Origin: Nitrospina sp.
GTDB taxonomy: Bacteria; Nitrospinota; Nitrospinia; Nitrospinales; JACRGP01
Length of the DNA: 40,442 bases
Direction: 5' to 3'
NCBI GenBank assembly: GCA_024648695.1
Contig: JACAVV010000040.1
Span: 1 to 40,442, forward strand
Below the pieces are notes generated by a model. It saw only the letters and a program-made list of their open reading frames with translations, ran no database searches and was not told the DNA's origin. The position numbers were made by a program, and so were the translations under genes. Shown in pieces: positions 15,099-24,769 of this stretch (positions are counted from its first letter, which is position 1; every line of letters begins with the position of its first letter).

Positions 15099-17675
15099 AT
15101 GTCCATGCGTTATTTTTGGGACCTGTTCAAAGCGCTCATTCTTCGTCCTCTTTTAGGGGATCCCTTTCGCACGCTTATCACTGTTTTGGGTGTTGCTATT
15201 GGCGTTTCCGTATTTCTAAGCATTCAATTGGCGAATCGCCAGACGATGCTGTCGTTTAAGGAAAGCGTCGATCTGGTGGTGGGCAAGGCGGATGCGGTGA
15301 TTCACGCCGAGGGGATGTCCTTCGATGAAAAATATTTTGCCGCTTTGCATCCCCTTAGGGAATGGGTCAAGCCGTACCCTGTGATCGAAGGTTATGGTGT
15401 GGAACAAAATTCAAACGAGGTGGTGGAAATCCTTGGAACCGATTTGCTTCAGGACAGTGGCATACGGGATTTTTCTCTGCAAACCGTGGGAGACGGATTG
15501 AAGGGTCTGCTTCCCATCATCATGGATCCTGTGGGCATTGTGTTGCCGGAAAAATTCATACCTGATTCCAGTTTTAAGGTGGGCGACTCTATACATTTTC
15601 AAATACAGGGCAAAACCAAAGAGTTGAAGGTGAATGCCATTCTGGAGAGCAAAGGAATCGCCAAGGCTCTGAACGGTAATTTTGGCATGATGGACATCGC
15701 CGCCGCCCAAAATGTTTTTGGCAAGATTGGCAAACTGGATCGCATCGACCTTGTCTTTTTAAAGGACCGGAAATTTGACCGCATGCGGAAAAAACTAAAA
15801 GATGTGCTTCCGGAGTTTTTACGCATTGACCGCCCCAAGCGCAAGAACCAGCAAGTCGAAAAAATGTTGCGCGCGTTTCAATACAATCTTTCGGCGCTCA
15901 GTTTTGTAGCTTTGCTGGTGGCTTTGTACCTCATCTACAACATGATTGCGCTTTCCGTTGTACGCCGTCGCACCGAGATAGGCACCTTACGCGCTATGGG
16001 GGCCACTCCCTGGGTCATTGCTTTTATTTTTTTACTGGAAGCGGGCATCGTTGGAAGCATCGGATCGATAATTGGTATTTTTCTGGGAGCGGGTTTTGCC
16101 CAGTTTTCGCTGGATGCCATATCTATAACTGTCAACAACCTGTACGCTCCATCCTACGCGACAGAAATCGATTTTCACTGGGAAGAAATGGGGCCCTATT
16201 TTTTGATGGGTGTTGGCTTGTCTTTCGTCTCCGCACTCATTCCGGCCTACGATGCTTCAAAAACTCCGCCTACCCTGGTGATGCGACGGGGCAGTTACGA
16301 TTTAAAAGTATATCGGGGTAATCGACGGCTCGATCGTTTTGCTTGGGTCACCTGCATCCTCGCCGGAATATGCACTCTGCTTCCTGCCATCGACAACTTT
16401 CCCTACTTTGGATTTTTTTCGGTGTTTTTGCTGATCCTTGGATTGTCCCTGTTCTCGCCTTCGCTTTTGTTGAAGGCCCGTCAGGTTTTGCGGGTTCCCT
16501 GCAAACGCTGGTTTGGCGGCGAAGGTTTGATGGCCTGCATGAACCTGGCGCAAAATGTGGGGCGCAACGCCATTTCCGTTTCAGCCCTTGCCATCGCATT
16601 CATGATGATCATCAGCATGTCGATAATGGTTCACAGTTTTCGGCAAACGGTGGTGGTGTGGATCAACCAGACCTTGCAGGCGGATGTGTTTGTCCGTCTG
16701 GTGGCAGGGAAGAATATCGATTATCAATACACACTCCCGGCCAGGCGGGTCGAGGATTTAAAAAAATTGCCCGGCGTGCGGGCTGTCGATTTGTTTCGCG
16801 CGCTGGATATATCTTACGACGACCAACCGGCGATTTTAGCTTCAGGAGATTTTTCGGTAGTCTCTCAACTCGGAAACCTGGTGATCAAAGACGGACCGCC
16901 TTCTGCCGAACTTGCCGGATTTATGGTGGACCAGCCGCGGGCTATGATCTCGGAAGCGTTTTCCCTGAAACACAAACTGAATCGGGGCGATCCTATCACC
17001 TTGCACACACCCGGTGGAAAACTTGACCTGGAAGTGGCGGCTGTATACTACGACTATTCCCAGGAACGCGGTTATATCATCATTGATCGTTCGACCTACT
17101 TGAAATATTATCAAGATCCCACCGTTAACAGTTTTGTCATTTATCTGGATGACAAATCCGAATTGAACCAGGTTCGCAAGCAAATCGTTGCAGGAATCGG
17201 TAAGGATTTCAGCATTCTCATTCGATCCAACTCGGAACTAAAAAAGGAAGTGCTCGAAATTTTTGATCGTACCTTCGCCATCACCTATTCTCTGGAGATC
17301 ATCGCCATTCTGGTAGCCATGCTTGGCCTGTTCAATACGCTTGTGTCCATGATTCTGGAGCGCAAACGTGAAATCGGGATTTTGCGTTTTTTGGGAGCTT
17401 TTAAACAGCAGATCAAAAAGATGGTTTATGTCGAAGCGTGGATATTGGGCATGATCGGCTCTGCGGTGGGTTTGCTTGCGGGGGTCCTGGTTTCTTACAT
17501 ATTGATTTTCGTGATTAACAAGCAGTCCTTTGGCTGGACCATCCAGGTTTATTTTCCCTATGGATTTATACTTTTTGCTACAGTGGGATTCTGGTTTATA
17601 GCGACTTTGGCGGGAATTTACCCTGCCCGATTGGGTGCGAAAGTAAATCCCATGGAATCGGTACGCGTGGAATGA
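15099..17675 (+). CDS. FtsX-domain ABC transporter permease (two FtsX domains)
   Basis: An 858-residue inner-membrane permease. The first TM helix (about 24-44) is followed by a periplasmic MacB-like domain, then three helices (about 264-385) forming the first FtsX domain. Two to three more helices lie around 415-450 and 500-520, then a second periplasmic domain, and three C-terminal helices (about 720-850) make the second FtsX domain, ending in PARLGAKVNPMESVRVE. RRTEIGTLRAMGAT and RKREIGILRFLGA are the two conserved cytoplasmic loops. A single chain with two FtsX domains can serve as a full transporter with the ATPase upstream. Such transporters in other bacteria act on lipoproteins, lipids or peptides. 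Confidence 0.88.
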   Translation: MSMRYFWDLFKALILRPLLGDPFRTLITVLGVAIGVSVFLSIQLANRQTMLSFKESVDLVVGKADAVIHAEGMSFDEKYFAALHPLREWVKPYPVIEGYGVEQNSNEVVEILGTDLLQDSGIRDFSLQTVGDGLKGLLPIIMDPVGIVLPEKFIPDSSFKVGDSIHFQIQGKTKELKVNAILESKGIAKALNGNFGMMDIAAAQNVFGKIGKLDRIDLVFLKDRKFDRMRKKLKDVLPEFLRIDRPKRKNQQVEKMLRAFQYNLSALSFVALLVALYLIYNMIALSVVRRRTEIGTLRAMGATPWVIAFIFLLEAGIVGSIGSIIGIFLGAGFAQFSLDAISITVNNLYAPSYATEIDFHWEEMGPYFLMGVGLSFVSALIPAYDASKTPPTLVMRRGSYDLKVYRGNRRLDRFAWVTCILAGICTLLPAIDNFPYFGFFSVFLLILGLSLFSPSLLLKARQVLRVPCKRWFGGEGLMACMNLAQNVGRNAISVSALAIAFMMIISMSIMVHSFRQTVVVWINQTLQADVFVRLVAGKNIDYQYTLPARRVEDLKKLPGVRAVDLFRALDISYDDQPAILASGDFSVVSQLGNLVIKDGPPSAELAGFMVDQPRAMISEAFSLKHKLNRGDPITLHTPGGKLDLEVAAVYYDYSQERGYIIIDRSTYLKYYQDPTVNSFVIYLDDKSELNQVRKQIVAGIGKDFSILIRSNSELKKEVLEIFDRTFAITYSLEIIAILVAMLGLFNTLVSMILERKREIGILRFLGAFKQQIKKMVYVEAWILGMIGSAVGLLAGVLVSYILIFVINKQSFGWTIQVYFPYGFILFATVGFWFIATLAGIYPARLGAKVNPMESVRVE

Positions 17676-17683
17676 TTATAGGG

Positions 17684-19417
17684 TTACTGGCTTTCCCGTA
17701 AATCCAGAAGCTTCATCTGCGGCGATTCCTTGCCGTTCCAGTTGTTGATCTGCAGTTCGTAAACCAGGTCGAACCGGTTCTGCAGGTTCAGGCACTCAAA
17801 AGTGGAGCGGAAATGAAAGGCGATGCCGTCACATTCGGCATTGTCCATTCGCGCCTGAAACCGTACATGACTGCCGTCTCTTCCCATAAACCGGCAGTTT
17901 TTCAGGGATACGTTTCTGCTTACAAAAATGGGTAGAGGGTTCATCTGACCAAAGGGTTCCAGGCTATGGATTTCGCGTATTAAATCCAGTGAGATTAGAT
18001 CCAGTCCAATTTCGGTATCGACATTGATATCGGGAATAAGGTCATCGTCCTTCAGGTATTGAGTTCCCACTTCATTGATGGCTTTCCTGAAATCATCCAC
18101 CTTGCCTTCGATGATGTTGAGTCCGGCCGCATAAGCGTGTCCACCGTAGCGTGCAAGGTGCTCCCTGCAATTTTCAAACGCTTTAAACAGGTTGAATTGT
18201 TTGATGCTTCTGGCCGACCCTTTACCTTCCCCATTTTCCAGGGCGATCAGCACCGTGGGACGGTAATACTTTTGCACGAATTTTGCGGCAATAATGCCGA
18301 TGACCCCTTTGTGAAAGTTTTCAGAAGCCAACACGATCACGCGGTCCCGGTCCAGATCGACTTGTCGGTCGAACAGGTATTCCGCTTCCTCCTGGGACCA
18401 TTTTTGAACCTCCTGGCGTTCCTGATTGATCTTGTCCAGGGAATGAGCCATGCCGCGGGCCTCATTGAGTTCTGTGCATGTCAACAAATGCAAACCCGCA
18501 TCGGCTTTACCCATTCTTCCGGCCGCATTCAGCCGGGGTCCCAGACCGAACCCGATGGAGCGGGCATCAATACGCCCATTCAGGCCAGCAACAGATTTCA
18601 ATGCGATCAATCCCGGCTTGAGGGTTTGGGTCATTTGCGCCAAACCGTGTGAACACAGGACATGATTTTCTCCAACCAGAGGAGCAACATCCGCAATGGT
18701 TCCCAAAACAAGCAGGTCGAGGTGTTTCTTGAGATTGGGGAGACGGTCCTTGTCCCAGCCCTCCTTGTACAAAGCCGAGCGCACTGCCGTTGCGAGTTTA
18801 AAGACCAATCCCACACCGCTCAAAAAACGGAATGGATATTCGCAATCCGGTTGGTGCGGATTGAGCACGGAAACGGCAGGCGGCAGGCCCTGTTCCCCGA
18901 CCTGATGGTGATCGGTGATAATCACATCCAGTCCCATCGCATTGGCCGCCTTCACTTCCTCGACTGCAGTGATTCCGCAATCGGCAGTGATCACCAGACT
19001 ACTGCCCCCGGATTTGATCTTATCGAGAGCCTGTTCATTGAGGCCATAGCCTTCTTCCATACGGTCCGGCAGGTAATAGGAAAAGGGAATGCCCAGTTCG
19101 CGAAAAAAATGAACGCAGAAGGCGGCAGAAGTCACGCCATCGACATCGTAATCACCAAACACGGTGATTTTTTCTCCATCTTCAATAGCTCGAACGATGC
19201 GGTCTACGGCTTCTCGCATGCCGAGCATCAGGAAGGGATCGTGCAGGGTCTTAAGATCCGGTTCGATCAGGCATTTGCCAGCGTCCACCGAATCAATACC
19301 CCGATTCACCATCAATTTGGCGACCACAGGACTGATGGTCAGTCCAAGAGCCAACTCCTCGGATTTATTGGGGCAGGGTTCAGCGACCAGCCATTTTTTT
19401 CCCTGGAAACTCAGCAT
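17684..19417 (-). CDS. recJ: Single-stranded-DNA-specific exonuclease RecJ
   Basis: RecJ degrades single-stranded DNA 5' to 3' in recombination and base-excision/mismatch repair. The DHH domain shows VFGDYDVDGVTS near residue 86, DCGIT, and ITDHHQVGE near 165; GLGPRLNAAGRM is present. The DHHA1 part has SARS and GGHAYAAGLN near 424. A C-terminal OB-like domain follows. Length 577 is normal. It starts 19 nt after the rnhB stop and is convergent with the ABC permease, 8 nt apart. Confidence 0.95.
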   Translation of the reverse strand: MLSFQGKKWLVAEPCPNKSEELALGLTISPVVAKLMVNRGIDSVDAGKCLIEPDLKTLHDPFLMLGMREAVDRIVRAIEDGEKITVFGDYDVDGVTSAAFCVHFFRELGIPFSYYLPDRMEEGYGLNEQALDKIKSGGSSLVITADCGITAVEEVKAANAMGLDVIITDHHQVGEQGLPPAVSVLNPHQPDCEYPFRFLSGVGLVFKLATAVRSALYKEGWDKDRLPNLKKHLDLLVLGTIADVAPLVGENHVLCSHGLAQMTQTLKPGLIALKSVAGLNGRIDARSIGFGLGPRLNAAGRMGKADAGLHLLTCTELNEARGMAHSLDKINQERQEVQKWSQEEAEYLFDRQVDLDRDRVIVLASENFHKGVIGIIAAKFVQKYYRPTVLIALENGEGKGSARSIKQFNLFKAFENCREHLARYGGHAYAAGLNIIEGKVDDFRKAINEVGTQYLKDDDLIPDINVDTEIGLDLISLDLIREIHSLEPFGQMNPLPIFVSRNVSLKNCRFMGRDGSHVRFQARMDNAECDGIAFHFRSTFECLNLQNRFDLVYELQINNWNGKESPQMKLLDLRESQ

Positions 19418-19436
19418 TTTGACTTTCTAAAAACCT

Positions 19437-20081
19437 TTATCGGTTATCGTTTGCAATGAACTCTTTAACTCCAGCAAATGTTTTTCGATGAATGGGACAC
19501 GGTCCCCATCGTCGAATCTGTTCCTTGTGTAATTTTGTGGGGTATCCTTTATGGCTGTTGAAACCATATTGAGGATACTCCTTATGATAGGCCTGCATCA
19601 AGCGGTCTCGAGTCACTTTAGCAACAATGGAGCCGGCGGCTATAGATTGGCTGAGGCTGTCCCCCTTGACCAACGCTTTCTGGGAAATATCGATATCCAG
19701 TTGCTGATTGCCATCGATTAAAACAAAATCCGCTTTCAAAGGCAATTTTTCTACAGCCTGTTTCATAGCCAGCCGGGACGCTTGCAATATATTAATTTCA
19801 TCAATCACCCTCTCATCCACAACGGCGATTCCCACCGCCAGTGCCTCTTGATGAATAAAATCCATCAAACGATCCCGGGCTTTAGGACTCAACTTTTTTG
19901 AATCGTCAATATCATCCAGGCGAATTCCGGGTGGCAAAATGACAGCCGCAGAGACCACGGGGCCTGCCAGGGGACCTCTTCCTGCCTCGTCGACACCGGC
20001 GATATTTTGGAATCCCTCTGCCAGCAAATCCGATTCATGCCTCAGCATATCACGATTCAAACCGTCAACCTGACCTTTCAT
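19437..20081 (-). CDS. rnhB: Ribonuclease HII
   Basis: RNase HII removes RNA from RNA-DNA hybrids and single ribonucleotides from DNA. The DEAGRG motif begins at Asp31-Glu32; DDSKKLS, the Asp in FVLIDGN and SIVAKVTRDRLM complete the active site. YGFNSHKGYPTKLH is the conserved C-terminal substrate-contact motif. Length 214 is standard. Followed by recJ 19 nt later, giving a DNA-repair pair. The start region lacks a clear Shine-Dalgarno. Confidence 0.95.
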   Translation of the reverse strand: MKGQVDGLNRDMLRHESDLLAEGFQNIAGVDEAGRGPLAGPVVSAAVILPPGIRLDDIDDSKKLSPKARDRLMDFIHQEALAVGIAVVDERVIDEINILQASRLAMKQAVEKLPLKADFVLIDGNQQLDIDISQKALVKGDSLSQSIAAGSIVAKVTRDRLMQAYHKEYPQYGFNSHKGYPTKLHKEQIRRWGPCPIHRKTFAGVKEFIANDNR

Positions 20082-20111
20082 GTAAAAAAAATTTCTGGTG
20101 GTGCAGATTCC

Positions 20112-20140
20112 TTGTTAAAAATATACCAGTGCAGTACAAT
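20112..20140 (+). promoter_or_regulatory. Candidate promoter of the M48 peptidase gene
   Basis: TTGTTA (20112-20117) and TACAAT (20135-20140) are separated by 17 nt. Transcription would start near 20147, about 63 nt before the ATG at 20210. Confidence 0.45.
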
Positions 20141-20209
20141 TTTAAGCAAATACTACAGAGAATTGGATACCCTAATTTTTGAACAAGAACCAAAAAATAA
20201 AGCCCGACT

Positions 20210-21076
20210 ATGCATACTATTAAATTTTTCCTGATGCTACCCTTGTGTTTGTGGATTGCTGGTTGTGTCAGCACACCAGTGTCCAACCGCTCTGCCCTGA
20301 TCCTCGTTCCCTTTTCACAGGAAGTATCTTTGGGGCAACAAAGTTATCAAGCCATCCTTTCCAAGGAAAAGGAATCGACCGACCAAAAAATGTCCGCAAT
20401 CGTTCGCCGGGTCGGCGAGCGGATAGCCGCGGTGAGTGATCTCCCCCGGTTGAAATGGGAAAGCCGCCTGATCGAATCGGATCAGTATAACGCGTTTGCC
20501 CTGCCGGGTGGAAAGATAGCTGTGTATTCGGCCATGCTTCCTATTTGTGAAAATGAAGCCGGCTTGGCTACAGTTGTGGCACATGAAGTGGCGCATGTGG
20601 TTGCTCGGCACGGTGCCCAACGCATGTCCCAGGATCTTTTGATCGATACTGCCTTGTTGGGAGCCTCCATAGGCTTATCGGGCAATCCCAACAGCCAATC
20701 CATTATGGGAGCTTTGGGCGTGGGGGCAACCTATGGTATCCAACTACCCTATAGCCGTGCTCACGAAACGGAAGCTGATGAAATTGGGCTCATCTATATG
20801 GCAAGGGCGGGATACGATCCGAATGAAGCGGTGAAATTTTGGAAGCGTTTCTCCAGAGTGACTCAGGACCAAAAACCACCTGAGTTTTTGTCGACTCATC
20901 CGGCTGATTCGACACGCATCAACAGCATTCGAGGAATGCTTCCGAGGGCTCTGGCAGAATACAGGAAAACCCGGACCCAATATGGCCTTGGGGTGTCACT
21001 AACTGCGGCCAAGCCTGCAAGCGATAGCAAGAGTGTGTCCTCTATTTCGAATGTGCTGAACTCGTTTGCACCCTAA
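20210..21076 (+). CDS. M48-family zinc metalloprotease, lipoprotein (LoiP/YggG-like)
   Basis: The 288-residue protein has a lipoprotein signal (lipobox WIAGC, Cys19) and an M48 catalytic domain: HEVAH with the first zinc His near residue 125, and the third ligand Glu in HETEADEIG near 188. NAFALPGGKIAVYS is the family's conserved pre-catalytic segment. LoiP and BepA-type proteases degrade misfolded outer-membrane proteins. The gene stands alone, divergent from rnhB and convergent with the kinase gene. No clear ribosome binding site. Confidence 0.88.
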   Translation: MHTIKFFLMLPLCLWIAGCVSTPVSNRSALILVPFSQEVSLGQQSYQAILSKEKESTDQKMSAIVRRVGERIAAVSDLPRLKWESRLIESDQYNAFALPGGKIAVYSAMLPICENEAGLATVVAHEVAHVVARHGAQRMSQDLLIDTALLGASIGLSGNPNSQSIMGALGVGATYGIQLPYSRAHETEADEIGLIYMARAGYDPNEAVKFWKRFSRVTQDQKPPEFLSTHPADSTRINSIRGMLPRALAEYRKTRTQYGLGVSLTAAKPASDSKSVSSISNVLNSFAP

Positions 21077-21092
21077 CCGGGACCCTAATGGT

Positions 21093-22109
21093 TTAAGGAA
21101 GAGGCGGATTGATATCGTTATAAAGTTTTAAAATCTTGCCCATGTCCTTTTGCGACTCCATGGGCATGCGCCCACCGAGTTGAGTGACTACCTGGCTGGA
21201 GCAATAAGCTCCCAATACCGCGCACTCCTGTAAATTTTTTCCCTGCACCAAACCGTAAAGTGCGCCAGCCGCATAAAGGTCCCCGGCTCCTGTAGTGTCG
21301 ACGGCCTGAACCGGAAAGACGCCCGCAGAAAACCTGGTTTCACTAGCTTTTCCAGCCCAGGATCCTTTTTTACCCAGCGTCAAAAATACGGTGTTGGCCA
21401 AAGCCTGCAATTTGTCAAATGCATTTGAAGGATCGGAAGTTTCCGCCATGGATTTGGCTTCCACCTCATTGCAAAACAGGATGTCCACATTGCTTCGAAT
21501 AAAGTCGGTCAATTGTTCCTTGTAACTATTGACGATAAACGGGTCGCTCAGGGAAAGGGCTACTTGGAGACCCTCCGATTTGGCATGATGCGCCAGTTTG
21601 TGGGCCGCTTCCCTGGTTTCGTCTCCGGTCCATAAATACCCTTCAATGTAGACCACCTTGGAACCTTGAACGATGGTGTCGTCTACGTTATCCGGATGCA
21701 AAGCTGAGGATACTCCCAAATGCGTGAACATGGTTCGCTCGCAATCGGGAGTCACGAGGATCACACAAGTACCCGTGCCTTCCTGCTCCGATCCAGGACC
21801 CGGAAACCCGACGCCGCAATGTTGCATATCCTTTGTATAATGGACGCCAAAACTGTCGTTAGCCACTCGTCCCAGGTAATACGATTTTCCCCCCAGTACG
21901 CTGATGCCGTGGATGGTGTTGGCGGCGGAGCCACCGGACGAATTTTTAGTGGATTTATCAGAAAGGGCTTCAAGGATTTTTAACTGTTGTTCGGGAGAAG
22001 ACAGGGTCATACCTCCCTTTGCCAGGGAATTTTGCTCAAGAAATGAGTCGTCGACCTGGACTTCTATGTCTACCAGTGCGTTTCCGATTCCTATAACATC
22101 GTAGTTCAT
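21093..22109 (-). CDS. PfkB-family carbohydrate/nucleoside kinase (adenosine-kinase-like)
   Basis: A 338-residue ribokinase-fold enzyme. GGSAANT near residue 60 is the PfkB signature-1 region, NEVEAK precedes the ATP site, and VDTTGAGDLYAAGAL near 270 carries the anion hole and catalytic Asp. The N-terminus (VIGIGNALVDIEVQVDDSFL) and length resemble bacterial adenosine-kinase-like proteins, but the substrate may be another nucleoside or sugar. It is a single gene divergent from dacB. Confidence 0.85.
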   Translation of the reverse strand: MNYDVIGIGNALVDIEVQVDDSFLEQNSLAKGGMTLSSPEQQLKILEALSDKSTKNSSGGSAANTIHGISVLGGKSYYLGRVANDSFGVHYTKDMQHCGVGFPGPGSEQEGTGTCVILVTPDCERTMFTHLGVSSALHPDNVDDTIVQGSKVVYIEGYLWTGDETREAAHKLAHHAKSEGLQVALSLSDPFIVNSYKEQLTDFIRSNVDILFCNEVEAKSMAETSDPSNAFDKLQALANTVFLTLGKKGSWAGKASETRFSAGVFPVQAVDTTGAGDLYAAGALYGLVQGKNLQECAVLGAYCSSQVVTQLGGRMPMESQKDMGKILKLYNDINPPLP

Positions 22110-22236
22110 ATAAATTTATTACTATCTCTTTTAAGGGTGAATCATTACATTGACGATGGGGTAACATAACACAAATCATGAAAGCGGTCTAAAGTTTCCA
22201 GGAAATGTGGGCTATATTAAACTGGAGCAGATTGAT

Positions 22237-22265
22237 TTGTAATCCGTCACATTTAAAGCTAGAAT
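22237..22265 (+). promoter_or_regulatory. Candidate promoter of dacB, possibly leaderless mRNA
   Basis: TTGTAA (22237-22242) and TAGAAT (22260-22265) are 17 nt apart. The expected start of transcription is 1-2 nt before the ATG at 22274, and there is no Shine-Dalgarno, so the mRNA may be leaderless. Confidence 0.4.
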
Positions 22266-22273
22266 TTTAATTT

Positions 22274-23833
22274 ATGAAAGCAGTATGCCTCAAATTCCCC
22301 GCCTTTTTGTTTGCCTTTTTGTGGATCGCATTTTTTTCTTCTTCCAGTCTGGCGCATGAAGAAGACTCTAGCGCCGCCGCAAAACGATTCCGGAAAAAAC
22401 TGGATTCCATTTTGTCCCATTCCTGCCTGCGGAAGAAGAATTTCGGTGTGAAGTTTTATTCCCTGGACAGACAGCGTTCGTTATACGAATTTAACAACCA
22501 GCGCCTGTTTATCCCGGCATCGAACATGAAGTTGATAACAACCGCAATGGCATTGAAAGAACTGGGTCTGGATTACCATTTCCCTACAAATATTTACCAT
22601 ACTGGAACTTTAAAAGATGGGGTGATTCACGGCGATCTATACATCAAGGGCTACGGCGACCCCAAATTTGTTTCCGAGCAGATGTGGTTGCTGGTGAACC
22701 AGATCCGAAACGCTCCGATCCGAAAAATTGAGGGCAATATCATCGCCGATGATTCTTTTTTTGATGGGAAACGCCGGGTCAGCACCTGGAGTAAGCGTTT
22801 TGGTCCGGAGGCATATAACGCCCCTTTAGGCGCATTATCCCTGAACTTCAATACGGTGACGGTTTACGCGGAGCCCGGAAGCAGGCCTGGTAAACCTCCG
22901 AAAATCATTATCGATCCGGATACCCAATATATAAGGGTTCGCAACAAAGGGACCACCCTGTCCAGAAAACGACGGGGCCATTTGATTATCAATCGGGTCA
23001 AGCATGTGGGTTACGATGAGATCACCGTGGACGGTGGTATTCCCATTCACAAACCACGGGAGCAATATTTTTTAAGCATTTCGGATCCGGCCAAATACAC
23101 CGTCACTGTTTTTGGCGAGTTTCTCCAAAAAGAGGGAATCGAGGTTACAGGCGATCTGGGATTTGGTGAGGTGCCGGAAAACGCACAGTTGTTGTTAACG
23201 CATGAATCGGAACCCTTGCCGGTTATTTTGCAGGGCCTGAACAAATACAGCAACAATTTTACTGCCGAGCAAATCATGAAAGCCATTGCCGCCAAACGCT
23301 TTGGCCCACCGGGAACGATGGATCACAGCCGAGCCGTGGTTGAGGAATATATGGGTTCTTTAGGGTTTTCCCCGAAATGGTACAGGATCTACGATGGGTC
23401 TGGCTTGTCGCGCCAAAACCGTTTATCGCCTAACCATATCGTCAAGGTTCTTGAATCTGTTTATAACGACTGGTCGATTTACCCGGAATTCTTTTCCGCC
23501 TTAGGGATTATGGGAACCGACGGCAGTGTGAAAGACCGGTTTAATGGTGTGAAAGACGCACAAAAAGTACGAGTGAAAACCGGGACTCTCAATTTCACCA
23601 GCGCTCTTTCCGGATACCTTCAATCAAGAGATGGCGAACGTTTCGCTTTTTCAATTTTGATGAACGACTTGAAATGCTCCAACGGAAGCGCCAAACGTAT
23701 CCAGAATGCCATAATAGCGGAAGGTTTGAAGTTTCATCGGTCTGACGACCATATGAAACAAAGCTCGGTTCAAACCCTGGACGGAGAGAACACCGTTATT
23801 GAAAAAAGCGTAAGTAAAGTAATAAATAAATGA
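22274..23833 (+). CDS. dacB: D-alanyl-D-alanine carboxypeptidase/endopeptidase, PBP4 type
   Basis: A periplasmic low-molecular-weight penicillin-binding protein (peptidase S13) that trims or cleaves cross-links in peptidoglycan. The signal peptide ends at SLA-HEE. The active-site motifs are SNMK (Ser83, Lys86), SNN (326-328) and KTG (435-437). The large insertion between the first two motifs (about 90-320) is typical of PBP4. Length 519 includes a short, polar C-terminal extension. Convergent with the disordered-protein gene, 10 nt apart. Confidence 0.93.
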   Translation: MKAVCLKFPAFLFAFLWIAFFSSSSLAHEEDSSAAAKRFRKKLDSILSHSCLRKKNFGVKFYSLDRQRSLYEFNNQRLFIPASNMKLITTAMALKELGLDYHFPTNIYHTGTLKDGVIHGDLYIKGYGDPKFVSEQMWLLVNQIRNAPIRKIEGNIIADDSFFDGKRRVSTWSKRFGPEAYNAPLGALSLNFNTVTVYAEPGSRPGKPPKIIIDPDTQYIRVRNKGTTLSRKRRGHLIINRVKHVGYDEITVDGGIPIHKPREQYFLSISDPAKYTVTVFGEFLQKEGIEVTGDLGFGEVPENAQLLLTHESEPLPVILQGLNKYSNNFTAEQIMKAIAAKRFGPPGTMDHSRAVVEEYMGSLGFSPKWYRIYDGSGLSRQNRLSPNHIVKVLESVYNDWSIYPEFFSALGIMGTDGSVKDRFNGVKDAQKVRVKTGTLNFTSALSGYLQSRDGERFAFSILMNDLKCSNGSAKRIQNAIIAEGLKFHRSDDHMKQSSVQTLDGENTVIEKSVSKVINK

Positions 23834-23843
23834 GCGGGACGCT

Positions 23844-24701
23844 TTAACCTTTCCCGAACACCTTCATATTTTCTTTTCTGTCCTCTTCCAGAATTTTGTC
23901 CCAATCACGTTTAATGTGTGGGGCGGCCTGGAAATCTTCATAAATGGTTTTGGCCAGTTCCGTGCGGTCAATACCTTCAGGAGCCACCTGGATATCCAAC
24001 TGGGCAAGCGCCATATCAAAATCCAGTTCCAGCAGGGATGCCGGGTCCATGGAATATTCTTTCAACGCTTCCTTGATGGTTGCCGGGTTCACGCTGAATC
24101 GACGTGCCACTTCATGAATATTTGAGGGTTTATATTCTTTTTTGGGGCCAATACCCAGATGGTAGGCACAGAACAATTGAAATGCATCGATATTGGCAAT
24201 CATTTCCTTTTGCGGTTTACCCAAAGACGCATTATTGTTCCGGTTTTGAGGTTCCTTTTTACGGTCCTGAAAATCGCGCTTGGGCCGTTGGCCTGATCTC
24301 GGCTTCTGAAATCCGTTTCCATTGGAGGAATGAGATTTATTTTTATCGAATTGGTTACGGTTTTTCGGCTTGGATTTATAGCCCTGGTTTCCGTTCCCGT
24401 TTCCATTCCCGTTAGAGGTCTGTTTTCTAGAAAAACCCGGACCCGTCTGGGCCAGAATATGGGACGTGAAGGTGCCCGATGAGGGCTCCATCCATTGCTT
24501 GACCGCTTCCGCATTGCTTTTGTTGTGTCCGGAACGGTATTGTCCATTGGGATTGTGGGACCGGTGCTGTCCGTTTGAAGAGCCTGAACGGAACTGACCT
24601 TGCCCGTTGGAATGGGAACGGGCAGGGCGGCCATTCCCATTGTTATTGCGCTGGAAGTTTCCCGGGTTTTGGGGACGCCGGGACTGGTTTTGTTTTTTCA
24701 A
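23844..24701 (-). CDS. Asn/Gly/Arg-rich disordered protein with conserved C-terminal helical domain
   Basis: The first 165 of 285 residues are low complexity, dominated by N, G, R, Q, S and K, with runs such as NGNGNGNGN and repeated SNGQxxRS units. The last 115 residues look folded: QLFCAYHLGIG, then EVARRFSVNPATIKEAL, which resembles a helix-turn-helix, then DFDMALAQLDIQVAPEG. The start is TTG at 24701, chosen because AAAGGAT lies about 10 nt upstream and no ATG occurs in the first 70 codons. Basic, disordered tails of this type often bind RNA or form condensates; that is inference. I recall similar C-terminal domains in delta-proteobacterial hypotheticals. Confidence 0.72.
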   Translation of the reverse strand: MKKQNQSRRPQNPGNFQRNNNGNGRPARSHSNGQGQFRSGSSNGQHRSHNPNGQYRSGHNKSNAEAVKQWMEPSSGTFTSHILAQTGPGFSRKQTSNGNGNGNGNQGYKSKPKNRNQFDKNKSHSSNGNGFQKPRSGQRPKRDFQDRKKEPQNRNNNASLGKPQKEMIANIDAFQLFCAYHLGIGPKKEYKPSNIHEVARRFSVNPATIKEALKEYSMDPASLLELDFDMALAQLDIQVAPEGIDRTELAKTIYEDFQAAPHIKRDWDKILEEDRKENMKVFGKG

Positions 24702-24769
24702 AACTTCAATCCTTTATGAAGATGGTTGGCGTTGAGGGAAGGTCCCTAGTTCGAAACAGTCTCGAACAA

